This document shows, piece after piece, positions 39,351 through 48,769 of a stretch of DNA of 64,000 nt. Under the pieces are notes generated by a model. It saw nothing but the letters and a program-made list of their open reading frames with translations. It searched no databases and was not told the DNA's origin. Each line of letters opens with the position of its first letter. Position 1 is the first letter of the stretch. This DNA is from Chromatiaceae bacterium (lineage in GTDB: Bacteria > Pseudomonadota > Gammaproteobacteria > Chromatiales > Chromatiaceae). The stretch lies in assembly GCA_019356535.1 (NCBI GenBank), contig CP037918.1:310001-374000 (forward strand), read 5' to 3'. Both the position numbers and the translations under genes were made by a program.

Positions 39351-40388
39351 ATGGACATCGCAGAACTGCTCGCCTTCAGTGTCAAGCACAATGCCTCGGA
39401 TCTGCATCTCTCGGCTGGTCTGCCGCCGATGATCCGGGTGGACGGGGATATCCGGCGGATCAACGTGCCGGCGCTCGATCACAAGACCGTGCATGCGCTG
39501 GTCTACGACATCATGAACGACAAGCAGCGCAAGGACTACGAAGAGTTCTTCGAAGTTGATTTCTCGTTCGAGATCCCGGGATTGGCGCGTTTCCGGGTCA
39601 ATGCCTTCAACCAGGACCGCGGGGCCGCGGCGGTGTTCCGAGCCATCCCTTCCAAGGTGCTCACCCTCGATGACCTGGAGGCGCCGCCAGTATTCAAGAC
39701 TATCTGCGACAACCCGCGTGGTTTGGTGCTGGTCACCGGGCCTACAGGATCAGGCAAATCGACCACGCTGGCGGCCATGATGGACTACAAGAACGAGACC
39801 GAGTACGGGCATATCCTCACCATCGAGGACCCCATCGAATTCGTGCATCAGTCCAAGAAGTGCCTGATCAACCAGCGCGAGGTGCACCGCGACACCCTGG
39901 GGTTTGCCGAGGCGTTGCGTTCGGCGCTGCGAGAGGATCCGGATATCATCCTGGTGGGCGAATTGCGCGACCTGGAGACCATCCGTCTGGCGCTCACCGC
40001 CGCCGAGACCGGTCACCTGGTGTTTGGCACTCTGCATACCAGTTCGGCCGCAAAGACCATCGACCGGATCGTGGACGTGTTCCCGGCCGGGGAAAAAGCC
40101 ATGGTGCGCTCCATGTTGTCGGAGTCGCTACGCGCAGTGATCTCGCAGACCCTGCTCAAGAAGGTAGGGGGCGGACGCATCGCCGCGCACGAGATCATGG
40201 TCGGCACTCCGGCCATCCGCAACCTGATCCGCGAGGACAAGGTGGCGCAGATGTATTCGGCCATCCAGACTGGTCAGGCGCATGGCATGCAGACGCTGGA
40301 CCAGTGTCTGCAAGATCTGGTGAAGAAGGGCCTTGTGTCACGCCAGGATGCCCGGGCCAGGGCGGTCAACCGCGATCTCTTCATGTGA
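39351..40388 (+). CDS. pilT: Type IV pilus retraction ATPase PilT
   Basis: Hexameric ATPase that depolymerises type IV pili, driving twitching. The 345-residue product starts MDIAELLAFSVKHNASDLHLSAG and shows Walker A GPTGSGKST, the Asp box, Walker B IILVGELRDLETI, the His box GHLVFGTLHT, and AIRNLIRE in the C-terminal part required for retraction. AAGGGG precedes the ATG. Confidence 0.96.
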   Translation: MDIAELLAFSVKHNASDLHLSAGLPPMIRVDGDIRRINVPALDHKTVHALVYDIMNDKQRKDYEEFFEVDFSFEIPGLARFRVNAFNQDRGAAAVFRAIPSKVLTLDDLEAPPVFKTICDNPRGLVLVTGPTGSGKSTTLAAMMDYKNETEYGHILTIEDPIEFVHQSKKCLINQREVHRDTLGFAEALRSALREDPDIILVGELRDLETIRLALTAAETGHLVFGTLHTSSAAKTIDRIVDVFPAGEKAMVRSMLSESLRAVISQTLLKKVGGGRIAAHEIMVGTPAIRNLIREDKVAQMYSAIQTGQAHGMQTLDQCLQDLVKKGLVSRQDARARAVNRDLFM

Positions 40389-40473
40389 CCTTCGTGTGAA
40401 CTGGTGCACACTTTCGCGACTGGGCGGGCGCGTTTCGCGGTGTGAGTATCAGAATGTCGTCAGGAGGTAAGCC

Positions 40474-41595
40474 ATGGCCATGGATTTCAACGACATCATC
40501 GCCCTGATGGTGGAAAAGAAGGCGTCCGACCTGTTCATCACGGCGGACATGCCGCCTTGCATCAAGGTGAACGGGCGGGTGATGCCCATATCCAAGACGC
40601 GCTTGACCGACCAGCAGAGCCGGGAGCTGACCTATGCCCTGATGACTCCGGAACAGCGCGAGGAATTCCTGCACACCAAGGAGTGCAACTTCGCCTTCTC
40701 GGCGCGCGGGGTCGGCCGTTTCCGGGTCAGCGCCTTTGTGCAACGCGATGCGGTCGGTATGGTGCTGCGGCGCATCGAGACGCGTATCCCCTCTTTCGAC
40801 GAGCTGGGTCTTCCCCCGGTATTGCAAGACCTGGCGATGGCCAAGCGGGGCCTGGTGGTCTTTGTTGGCGCTACCGGCACCGGCAAGTCCACCTCGTTGG
40901 CCGCGATGGTCGGTCATCGCAACCACAACAGTACCGGGCACATCATCTCCATCGAAGACCCGATCGAGTTCCTGCACAAGCACGGCGGCTGCATCATCAC
41001 CCAGCGCGAAGTCGGCGTAGATACCGAATCCTACGAGGTGGCGTTGCGCAACACCCTTCGCCAGGCGCCGGACGTGATCCTGATCGGCGAGATCCGTACC
41101 CGAGAGGCTATGCAGTACGCCATCACTTTTGCCGAGACCGGCCACCTGGTGCTGACCACCCTGCATGCCAACAACGCCAACCAGGCGCTCGAGCGCATCA
41201 TCCATTTCTTTCCGGATGACCAGCATGCGCAGGTGCTCATGGATCTGTCGTTGAACCTGCGTGGCATCGTCGCCCAGCAGCTGGTGCCGCGTGTCGATGG
41301 CAACGGCCGGCGGGCAGTCGTGGAGATCCTGCTCAACACGCCGCTGGCCTCCGACCTGATCGCCAAGGGTGAGGTGTCCAAGCTCAAGGACCTGATGAAG
41401 CGCTCTCGCGAGCACGGCATGATCACTTTCGATCAGGCGCTCTACGAGGCCTGCGTGCGCGGTGAAATCAGTGAGAAGGACGCCATGCACTATGCCGATT
41501 CGGCCAACGAGGTGCGTCTGATGCTCAAGCTGGGAGACAACCGGCCCGGTGCGCGCTCGCGCGACCAGAACGCCATGCAGCTGGTGCCGGAGTGA
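40474..41595 (+). CDS. pilU: Type IV pilus ATPase PilU
   Basis: PilT paralogue of 373 residues that assists retraction under load. Walker A reads GATGTGKST, Walker B VILIGEIRTREAM and the His box GHLVLTTLHANN. Compared with PilT it has the extended C-terminal tail after MLKLGDN that typifies PilU. AGGAGG lies just before the ATG. pilT-pilU as a pair is standard in gammaproteobacteria; no pilin or assembly genes are in the window. Confidence 0.95.
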   Translation: MAMDFNDIIALMVEKKASDLFITADMPPCIKVNGRVMPISKTRLTDQQSRELTYALMTPEQREEFLHTKECNFAFSARGVGRFRVSAFVQRDAVGMVLRRIETRIPSFDELGLPPVLQDLAMAKRGLVVFVGATGTGKSTSLAAMVGHRNHNSTGHIISIEDPIEFLHKHGGCIITQREVGVDTESYEVALRNTLRQAPDVILIGEIRTREAMQYAITFAETGHLVLTTLHANNANQALERIIHFFPDDQHAQVLMDLSLNLRGIVAQQLVPRVDGNGRRAVVEILLNTPLASDLIAKGEVSKLKDLMKRSREHGMITFDQALYEACVRGEISEKDAMHYADSANEVRLMLKLGDNRPGARSRDQNAMQLVPE

Positions 41596-41608
41596 TGCCG
41601 GTCGGCGC

Positions 41609-42472
41609 TCAGAACACTTGGTAGCCGTCGAACACCGGTCCGTCCACGCAGACCCGCTGCATGGCTGAGCCGGCATCGGTGGTCACCTCCACCACGCAGC
41701 CGGCGCAGCCACCCACGGCGCAGGCCATGAACTCCTCCAGTGATACCTGTACCGGCAGCTCGAACTCGCGCGCCAGCGCCACCACTGCCTCGAGCATGGG
41801 GTGCGGGCCGCAGGCATAGAGCCCGACCTCGGCGCGCGCCTCGTCGTCCAGCGCCCGCAACCAGTGTCGGGCGAGATCCGTCACATAACCTTCGTGGCAG
41901 CCGGGATAGCCCTGCAGGCTGGCCAAGCGGCAGGGGATGTCCCAGTCCTCGAGCAGGGGCATGGTGGCGATCACCCCGTCGGGCAAGCCTGGCAGCAGGA
42001 TCTGCGAGGGGCGTGGCTCGAAGGGGAAGGGTACCTCGGAACCCAGAATCACGAAGGGCCGCGCCGTGGTGTTACGCAGGGATTCGGCCAGGCAGATCAT
42101 CGGTGGCATGCCCACCCCGCCGCCGATCAGCAGCGGCCGTTCCTGTTTCACCTCGAAGGGTCGGCCGACCGGACCAAGCAGGCTGAGGCGCTCGCCCACG
42201 CGGCGCTCTGCCAGCAGGGCGGTGCCTTCGCCGACTGCCTTGTACAGCAGGTCCACCCAGCCGGCTTCGGCAGAGGCGCGCATGATGGAGATGGGGCGCC
42301 GCAAGGGGCGCAGAGGATGCACCTGGAGGTGCACGAACTGGCCTGGCCGGGTGCGCGCTGCACAACCGGGGGCCTGCACGCGCAGCAGGTACTGGTCGCC
42401 AGGAAAGGCCTGGTGGTCGAGGATCTCGGCGTCCTCGAGGAGGATACTGTCTCGGTGGGCTCGTGCGTTCAT
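41609..42472 (-). CDS. PyrK-like dihydroorotate dehydrogenase electron-transfer flavoprotein
   Basis: A 287-residue ferredoxin-reductase-type protein with an FAD-binding beta-barrel (RPISIMRA in the first 70 residues), an NAD-binding part (LLIGGGVGMPPM) and the C-terminal four-cysteine [2Fe-2S] motif (ACAVGGCAGCVVE ... QRVCVDGPVF). This is the PyrK pattern, in which the subunit passes electrons from PyrD to NAD. No class 1B pyrD is adjacent, so another partner is possible. It ends 13 bases beyond the convergent pilU. Confidence 0.85.
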   Translation of the reverse strand: MNARAHRDSILLEDAEILDHQAFPGDQYLLRVQAPGCAARTRPGQFVHLQVHPLRPLRRPISIMRASAEAGWVDLLYKAVGEGTALLAERRVGERLSLLGPVGRPFEVKQERPLLIGGGVGMPPMICLAESLRNTTARPFVILGSEVPFPFEPRPSQILLPGLPDGVIATMPLLEDWDIPCRLASLQGYPGCHEGYVTDLARHWLRALDDEARAEVGLYACGPHPMLEAVVALAREFELPVQVSLEEFMACAVGGCAGCVVEVTTDAGSAMQRVCVDGPVFDGYQVF

Positions 42473-42636
42473 GGCGCAAAGCTTACCGTAATCGGTGGCC
42501 GGGGTTCAGCCCGAAACCGAAAGGTCTGTGCTCGTTTCCGTGTGGCGCCCCGGCCATTGGGGGCGATGCCGCCTGCGATAGTGCCGGGTTTGCTAAGCTG
42601 GAGGCTATTCTCCGTTTCGCTCCAGGAGCCTTCCGG

Positions 42637-45420
42637 ATGCAGCGTCTGCTGATGTTCTGTGCCAGGTATCCGTGGCATGCCCTCGGTTTCCTGCTGCTGG
42701 TCTCGCTCGCAGCCGCCACCCAGCTGCGGCACGTCCAGATACAGATCGCCACTGATGAGCTGCTGGTGATCGACGATCCCGAGCGCGCTTACTACGAGCG
42801 CGTCAGCCGCCAGTTCGGGGAAGAGAACATCGTGATTCTCTACCTTGAGGACGAGGTGCTGATGGAGCCGGAACGCCTCGAGGTTCTGCGCCAGACCCTC
42901 GAGCAGATCGAGCAGCTGGATTTCGTCGACCGGATAGAGAGCCTGTTCTCTGTGCCCTGGCTCAAGAGCGTCGATGGCTACCTGAACAAGGACCCCTACC
43001 TGAAGCAGTTGCCGAAGGATGCTGCCGAGGGCAAGCGCCTGCTTGCCCAGGCGCTCCAGAATCCCTTTGTGCGTCATGTGTTGTTGTCGGCCGACGGGCG
43101 GGTGATGGGGGCGGCAATCGTGCTGCGCGACGACGTGAACGGAGAGGATGACCTGCGGGTGACGCGCGCGCTCGAACGCCTGGTCGCGCCTCTGCGCGCG
43201 CACTATCAGCGAGCCTTCGTGATCGGCTATCCGCACGTGCGCACGGCCATCGCCCAGCAGATCCGCCAGGAGCAGGCCGAGCTGTTCCCCTGGGCGGTGG
43301 GGGCCCTGTTGCTCGCGCTGTTCCTGCTGTTGCGTCAGCTGGTCGATATCCTGGCGCCGGTGCTCACGGCGGCGATCAGCATCGTCTGGACTCTGGGCGT
43401 GATGGGGTTGAGCGGCATCCCGCTGAACGTGGTCACCTCCATCGTGCCCATCCTGTTGATCATCGTCGGCTCGACCGAGGACATCCACCTGTTGTCGGAG
43501 TTTCGCCACGCCCAGCGCGAAGGATTGAGCCGCGAGGCAGCGCTCGAGCGCATGGCCGCGCGCATGGGGCGCACGGTACTGCTGACCTTCGTCACCACCT
43601 ATGCCGGGTTCTTCTCGGTAGCACTGAGTCGCATCGAGGTGTTGTGGCAGTTCGGCATCCTCGCCTCGACCGGACTGTTGTTCAACTTCGTGGCCACCGT
43701 AGTGCTCATTCCGGCACTGCTGTCGCTGGCGGGCCACTGGCAACTCGATGGGCGCTCACGTTTCGTGCAGCATCGTCCGGGGAGGCTGGCGCGACGTTAC
43801 TGGGAACTGCTCCATCGCGCGCGCTGGGGCATTCTCGCGGTGCTGCTAGGGGTCTCGCTGATCGCGGCTCTCGGGGTGCCCCGGATCGAGGTCGATCACA
43901 GCACCATCGACAGCCTGGCCCGTGATTCCGAGGTGCGGCGCCAGGTGGAGGCGGTCAACGATCGCCTGGCTGGGCTGGAGAACTTCTCCATCGTGCTCGA
44001 ATCGGGTATCGAGGACACCTTTCTCAAGGTGCGCTATCTCGAGCAGGTGGCAGCCATCCAGGCGTTCATCGAGCAACAGGGACTGGCCCGTTCCACCACC
44101 TCGTTCACTGATTACCTGTCGATGCTCAACATGGCCTTCCAGGAGCTGGACAGGCCGTCGCTTCCCGGTTCGGATGACGTGGTCGATGAACTGATGATCT
44201 TTCTCGATCATCGCCATGTGCAGGCCTATGTATCGGACGACTACAGCCGATTGCGCATCCTCGTTCGGCATTCGGTCGACTCCACGGTGGCGTTGCAGGC
44301 CTTTGTCGATCGTGTGCAGGCCTACCTGGACGAGCATCTCGATGCCGGTCTCAAGGCGCGCATCACCGGTTCCTCGGTGCTGACCCTGCGTGCCACCGAG
44401 TCGATGATCCGTGGCCAGCTGGAGTCGGTAGTGCTCCTGCTGCTGTGTTTCGTACTCATCATTTCGGTGCTGTTCACCGATCTCCGCGTGGGCCTGATCG
44501 CCGCCCTGCCCAACGCGCTGCCGGTGCTGGTGCTGTTCGGTGTCATGGGGTACGCGGGTATCCCACTGAACATCGGCACCGCCATGGCCGCGGCCATCGC
44601 CATCGGGATCGCGGTGGACGATACCCTGCACTTCATGTTGCGCTACAACCGCGAACTCCGGTCTTCGCGTCACCAGATCGCTGCCATGCAGGCGACCCTG
44701 GCCGGTGAGGGGCTGCCGGTGATCTCCACCTCGGTGGCATTGATCGCAGGTTTCCTGGTCTTCACCCTCTCGGACTTCCAGCCCATCATGTTGTTCGGTG
44801 CGCTCAGTGCCCTGGTCATCGCCACGGCGCTGCTGGCGGATTTCGTGATCACCCCCCTGGCCATCTCTTCGCTGCGCCTGGTCAACCTGTGGGACCTGTT
44901 GTCGGCCCAGTTGCGGCGTGAGGTCATTCCGCAGAGCGTGCTGTTCCGAGGCATGCGGCCCTGGCAGATCCGTCGTTTCATCCTCGCCAGCACGTTGGGA
45001 GAGTACCGGCAGGGCGAGGTGATCTTTGAGCCGGGGGACGAATCGGATGCCATGTTCCTGGTGATGTGCGGTGCGGTGGAGGTGGCGGTGCCCGGCAGGA
45101 GCAGAGAAAGTGGTGATCTGGTGGTCAGCCGCTTCGGAGTGGGCGAGCTGTTCGGCGACGTGGCGGTACTGGCTCGTAAACGCCGCAAGACGCGAGCGCG
45201 AGCGCTCGAACCCACGACCTTGCTGCTGCTGGGGCGCGACAGCCTCTACAATGCCGTGCAATACCACCCCCTGCTGGCGAGTCGCCTGTTCTACAATCTG
45301 GCGGTCGACGTGAGCTGTCGCTGGATTCGTTTCATCGGCAGTATCCAGTCACCCGCGGATCCGCGGGTCCGTGGGTCGGGCCAGGAAGCCGAGGACGGCC
45401 ACTGCGGGCCAGATCGCTGA
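42637..45420 (+). CDS. RND/MMPL permease fused to a cyclic-nucleotide-binding domain
   Basis: A 927-residue inner-membrane protein. It has 12 predicted helices in two repeats, each with a periplasmic loop domain after the first helix, as in the RND superfamily exporters of COG1033. Intramembrane acidic residues occur in GSTEDIHLL (helix 4) and GIAVDDTLHFML (helix 10). The last about 150 residues form a Crp-like cNMP-binding fold: FILASTLGEYRQGEVIFEPGDESDAMFLVMCGAVEV, then FGVGELFGDVAVLARKRRKTRARA. The phosphate-binding cassette reads FGDVAVLARKRRKTR, keeping the Glu-region only partly. AGGAG precedes ATG 42637. Substrate and ligand are unknown. Confidence 0.85.
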   Translation: MQRLLMFCARYPWHALGFLLLVSLAAATQLRHVQIQIATDELLVIDDPERAYYERVSRQFGEENIVILYLEDEVLMEPERLEVLRQTLEQIEQLDFVDRIESLFSVPWLKSVDGYLNKDPYLKQLPKDAAEGKRLLAQALQNPFVRHVLLSADGRVMGAAIVLRDDVNGEDDLRVTRALERLVAPLRAHYQRAFVIGYPHVRTAIAQQIRQEQAELFPWAVGALLLALFLLLRQLVDILAPVLTAAISIVWTLGVMGLSGIPLNVVTSIVPILLIIVGSTEDIHLLSEFRHAQREGLSREAALERMAARMGRTVLLTFVTTYAGFFSVALSRIEVLWQFGILASTGLLFNFVATVVLIPALLSLAGHWQLDGRSRFVQHRPGRLARRYWELLHRARWGILAVLLGVSLIAALGVPRIEVDHSTIDSLARDSEVRRQVEAVNDRLAGLENFSIVLESGIEDTFLKVRYLEQVAAIQAFIEQQGLARSTTSFTDYLSMLNMAFQELDRPSLPGSDDVVDELMIFLDHRHVQAYVSDDYSRLRILVRHSVDSTVALQAFVDRVQAYLDEHLDAGLKARITGSSVLTLRATESMIRGQLESVVLLLLCFVLIISVLFTDLRVGLIAALPNALPVLVLFGVMGYAGIPLNIGTAMAAAIAIGIAVDDTLHFMLRYNRELRSSRHQIAAMQATLAGEGLPVISTSVALIAGFLVFTLSDFQPIMLFGALSALVIATALLADFVITPLAISSLRLVNLWDLLSAQLRREVIPQSVLFRGMRPWQIRRFILASTLGEYRQGEVIFEPGDESDAMFLVMCGAVEVAVPGRSRESGDLVVSRFGVGELFGDVAVLARKRRKTRARALEPTTLLLLGRDSLYNAVQYHPLLASRLFYNLAVDVSCRWIRFIGSIQSPADPRVRGSGQEAEDGHCGPDR

Positions 45421-45432
45421 GGAGTCGTGACG

Positions 45433-46197
45433 ATGCGAAGGAGAATCCGGGAGCGGGCCTCGCTCGCACTGATGGGCTTGCTGCCACTGATCGCCGCCCT
45501 GGCCAGGTCGGCACCGTCTCCGGTGTTCAGTGCTCCCTACAGCGGTGAGCGGGCGACCGAGTACGAGGTGGAGCTGGCGACCGGTCCCCATGCCCGGCGC
45601 AGTTTTCGTATTCCTTCCGAATGCCCGGCCGCCCATCAGGCCTTTCGCGCCGGAGCGCAGCAATGGTGCAATCGCGTGGAGCGCCGGCTCTGGGCTAAGG
45701 TGATGCAGGATTGTTATTACACCGCCTTTCTTGCTCGTGCCCGGCCCGGTGCGCAACACGATTTCGTGAGCGGTTACGATTTCATGAATGCGCGCCTGGG
45801 CGACCTGCCGCTGCGTCGCCATTGTGGCCTGGACAAGGGTTGTGAACCGTTGCCGCCTGGGGTGATCGACCTGGGCCAGATCCTGGCCCGGGTGACCACG
45901 CGTGAGGAGGGCGAGCACGCCACGCCCGAGGCCTGCCAGGTTGAGCACGGGCGCTTTCGGGGTTGGGTGAGATTCGACTCGCAGGGTGGCATGGTCTGCT
46001 GGTCCGATCCGCGCGCCAATGGGTTTCGCATCATTGCCGTGGACTATGCCGATGTGAATGGAGACGGCTATCTGGACGCCATACTGCGATTGATTCCGCT
46101 CGGTCGGGACTATCGTCGAGTTCCGCTGATCCTGCCGTTGACGCGCAAGCAGCCCGACGCTCCCTTCAGTCTGCCGGATCGGCTGGCGGTGCCCTGA
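45433..46197 (+). CDS. Secreted protein of unknown function with a calcium-loop-like motif
   Basis: A 254-residue exported protein not recognised as a named family. The N-terminal charged stretch RRRIRERAS and hydrophobic LALMGLLPLIAALARSA form a signal peptide. Seven or so cysteines are spread through the mature part. Near the C-terminus DYADVNGDGYLDAIL resembles an EF-hand or FG-GAP calcium-binding loop (DxNxDGxxD). ATG 45433 is chosen over GTG 45427 because GAGGAG at 45419-45424 is correctly spaced for it. It follows the RND-cNMP gene by 12 bases and may share its transcript. Confidence 0.65.
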   Translation: MRRRIRERASLALMGLLPLIAALARSAPSPVFSAPYSGERATEYEVELATGPHARRSFRIPSECPAAHQAFRAGAQQWCNRVERRLWAKVMQDCYYTAFLARARPGAQHDFVSGYDFMNARLGDLPLRRHCGLDKGCEPLPPGVIDLGQILARVTTREEGEHATPEACQVEHGRFRGWVRFDSQGGMVCWSDPRANGFRIIAVDYADVNGDGYLDAILRLIPLGRDYRRVPLILPLTRKQPDAPFSLPDRLAVP

Positions 46198-46228
46198 GGA
46201 CAATTGTGGCGCGAGACGCCTGAAAACA

Positions 46229-46945
46229 ATGCGGGTATTTGCTTTCAGCGTTTTGGCCTACCTGTTTGGCTTGGGGGCGCTGGTCCTCTTCGTGCTGTTC
46301 ATCGCTCCTTGGCCGGTGTTGCCGTGGGGCGTGGATTCCGGGGGTGCTGGGTTGCCGTTCTGGCTGGCGGCGGGCGTCGATATCGGCCTTCTGGCATTGT
46401 TCGGTCTGCAACATTCCGTGATGGCGAGACCCCGTTTCCGGCGCCTGGTGCCGCCAGCGCTCACGCGTGCTGTCTATGTGCTGGCCTCGGGGATGGCGCT
46501 GGGGCTGTTGATCGCGTGCTGGCAGCCGTTGCTTGGCGAGTCATGGCGGGTCGAGCAGCCGTTCGCACGGGGCCTGCTGCTGGCGGGGTTTGTTTGTGGC
46601 TGGGTGCTGTCGGTCTATGCCACCTTCATCATTGATCACTTCGAACTGTTCGGTCTGCGCCAGGCCTGGCGGCACCTGCGGGGGGAGACCGCGCCGGCGC
46701 CCGTTTTTCGTGAGGTGTCGCTCTACCGCTGGGTGCGTCATCCCATGCAGCTCGGCGTGTTGATTGGCCTGTGGGCCACACCGCAGATGTCGCCCGGCCA
46801 CTTGCTGCTGGCGCTGGGCATGACCGCCTACGTGCTGATCGGCCTGTGGTTCGAGGAGCGCGACCTGCTGGTCGAACTGGGCCCGGCCTATGCCGAGTAC
46901 CGCCAGCGGGTGCCGCGGCTGATCCCCTTGCCTCCACTGCGCTGA
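46229..46945 (+). CDS. MddA/NnrU-like membrane methyltransferase
   Basis: A 238-residue protein with six hydrophobic helices. The segments LFGLQHSVMARPRFRRLVP, YRWVRHPMQLGVLIG and the C-terminal FEERDLLVELGPAYAEYRQRVPR fit the isoprenylcysteine-methyltransferase-like fold. The LQHSVMARP motif is shared by methanethiol S-methyltransferase (MddA) and NnrU proteins. MddA makes dimethylsulfide from methanethiol with SAM. Assignment to MddA rather than another subfamily is uncertain. Confidence 0.65.
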   Translation: MRVFAFSVLAYLFGLGALVLFVLFIAPWPVLPWGVDSGGAGLPFWLAAGVDIGLLALFGLQHSVMARPRFRRLVPPALTRAVYVLASGMALGLLIACWQPLLGESWRVEQPFARGLLLAGFVCGWVLSVYATFIIDHFELFGLRQAWRHLRGETAPAPVFREVSLYRWVRHPMQLGVLIGLWATPQMSPGHLLLALGMTAYVLIGLWFEERDLLVELGPAYAEYRQRVPRLIPLPPLR

Positions 46946-47000
46946 CACACCCAGGTGCCTGCGCTAAAATCGGCCGGCATTTTTGTAAGAGGTACGAGCG

Positions 47001-47522
47001 ATGACCGAAACGTCCTCCAAGCGCCCGGTCCGCCTGGCGATCCTGACCATTTCCGATACCCGAACCCGTGAGAACGACAGCTCCGGCGATGCGCTCGAGC
47101 GCATGGCCACCGAAGACGGTCACGAGGTGGTTGAGCGCCTGATCGTGCCTGACGACATCTACCGCATCCGCTACGAGGTCTCGCGCTGGATCATCGACCC
47201 GAAGGTCGAGGCGGTGATTACCACCGGTGGCACCGGGCTCACCGGCCGCGACGGGACCCCCGAGGCGGTGGCCCCGCTGCTCGACCGTACCATCGAAGGC
47301 TTCGGCGAGCTGTTCCGCTGGCTCTCCTACCAGAAGATCAAGACTTCAACCATTGCCTCGCGTGCCATCGGCGGGGTGGCCAACGGGACCTTCATCTTCT
47401 GCCTGCCGGGTTCGACCGGTGCCTGCAAGGACGCCTGGAAGGGCATTCTGCGCGATCAGCTCGACCTGTCGCACCGGCCCTGCAACCTGGTCGAGTTGAT
47501 GCCGAGGCTGACCGAGTCATGA
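47001..47522 (+). CDS. moaB: Molybdenum cofactor biosynthesis protein MoaB
   Basis: A 173-residue MoCF-fold protein, homologous to MogA, which adenylates molybdopterin in the late steps of molybdenum cofactor synthesis. Blocks: [35 protein letters not shown] and [14 protein letters not shown]. It leads a tight cluster moaB-moeA-moaD-moaE in which each stop overlaps the next start. Only 55 bases separate it from the previous gene, too little for a molybdenum-cofactor riboswitch. Confidence 0.94.
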   Translation: MTETSSKRPVRLAILTISDTRTRENDSSGDALERMATEDGHEVVERLIVPDDIYRIRYEVSRWIIDPKVEAVITTGGTGLTGRDGTPEAVAPLLDRTIEGFGELFRWLSYQKIKTSTIASRAIGGVANGTFIFCLPGSTGACKDAWKGILRDQLDLSHRPCNLVELMPRLTES

Positions 47523-48769
47523 GCGCCTGCGGCGGCGACACGGACTGTTTCTCTGCTGGCGGCATGCTGAGTGCCGATGAGGCGCGGCGCATCCTGATCG
47601 AGTCGGCGGTGCCGCTGACCGACACTGAGCGGGTACCGCTGGCTGCCGCCCTCGGTCGCGTGCTGGCCGCGGATGTCACCTCACCCTTGGACGTGCCTGG
47701 GCACGACAACAGCGCGATGGACGGCTACGCCATCCGCGCTGCCGACACCGCGGCCGGCGGTGCCGAGCTGTCCGTGGCCCAGCGCATTCCTGCCGGCACG
47801 GTCGGCACGCTGCTCGAACCCGGCACCGCGGCGCGTATCTTCACCGGTGCGCCCATGCCCGAGGGCGCCGACGCCGTGGTGATGCAGGAAGAGGTCGCCG
47901 TCGAAGGCGAGCGCATCCGCATCGGGCGCCGCATCGAGCCCGGCGAGAACGTGCGCCCGCGCGCCAACGATGTGGCCACCGGCGACGTGGTGCTGCATGC
48001 CGGCGATTGCCTGCGACCGCAGGCGGTGGGGTTGCTCGCCTCGCTGGGCGTGGCCGAGGTCGAGGTGGTGCGCCGTCTGCGCGTGGCCCTGCTGAATACC
48101 GGCGACGAGATCGTCGAGCCGGGTACCCCGCTGGCGCCGGGGCAGATCTACAACTCCAACCGCTACACGCTCACCGCCTGCCTGCAGCAGGCCGGTTGCA
48201 AAGTGGTCGACCTAGGCCAGGTCGAGGACACCCTGGAGGCCACTCGTGCAGCGCTGCGCGAGGCGGCCGGACGTGCCGATCTCATCGTCACCAGCGGTGG
48301 TGTCTCGGTGGGCGAGAAAGACCACATCCGTGCTGCGGTCGAGGCCGAGGGCGAGATGTCCCTGTGGCGTGTGCGCACCAAGCCGGGCAAGCCGCTGGCC
48401 TTCGGGCGGGTGGGCGAGACCCCCTTCATCGGCCTGCCGGGCAACCCGGTCTCGGTGTTCGTCACCCTGTGCCTGTTCGGCCTGCCCTACATCCGCGCCG
48501 CGCAGGGCCGTCGCGATCCCTTTCCGGCGCCCTTCCTCGCTTGCCTGCCGCACGCGATCGAACGTCCGCTCCAGCGCCGCGAGTTCGTGCGCGTGCGCCT
48601 CGAGCACCGTGCCGGGGCGCTGCCGCTGGCGCAGTTGTTCCCGCGCCAGGGCTCGGATGTGCTCACCAGCACCGTCTGGGCCGAGGGCCTGCTCGAGATC
48701 CCCGAGGACAGCGTGCTGCCCGAGGGCGCACCGCTCCACTACTGGTCATTCGAACAGCTGTTGTCATGA
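47519..48769 (+). CDS. moeA: Molybdopterin molybdenumtransferase MoeA
   Basis: Inserts molybdate into adenylated molybdopterin. The 416-residue protein has the N-terminal PLDVPGHDNSAMDGYAI, FTGAPMPEGADAVVMQE, the MoCF domain (LNTGDEIVEPG, NSNRYTL, VTSGGVSVGEKDH) and RTKPGKPLAFG with FIGLPGNPVSVFVT. Lengths and motifs are complete. The ATG overlaps the moaB stop (ATGA). Confidence 0.96.
   Translation: MSACGGDTDCFSAGGMLSADEARRILIESAVPLTDTERVPLAAALGRVLAADVTSPLDVPGHDNSAMDGYAIRAADTAAGGAELSVAQRIPAGTVGTLLEPGTAARIFTGAPMPEGADAVVMQEEVAVEGERIRIGRRIEPGENVRPRANDVATGDVVLHAGDCLRPQAVGLLASLGVAEVEVVRRLRVALLNTGDEIVEPGTPLAPGQIYNSNRYTLTACLQQAGCKVVDLGQVEDTLEATRAALREAAGRADLIVTSGGVSVGEKDHIRAAVEAEGEMSLWRVRTKPGKPLAFGRVGETPFIGLPGNPVSVFVTLCLFGLPYIRAAQGRRDPFPAPFLACLPHAIERPLQRREFVRVRLEHRAGALPLAQLFPRQGSDVLTSTVWAEGLLEIPEDSVLPEGAPLHYWSFEQLLS

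Noticed and set aside
46946..47000. Molybdenum cofactor riboswitch before moaB
   Set aside because: Only 55 bases are available and no fitting structure is visible.
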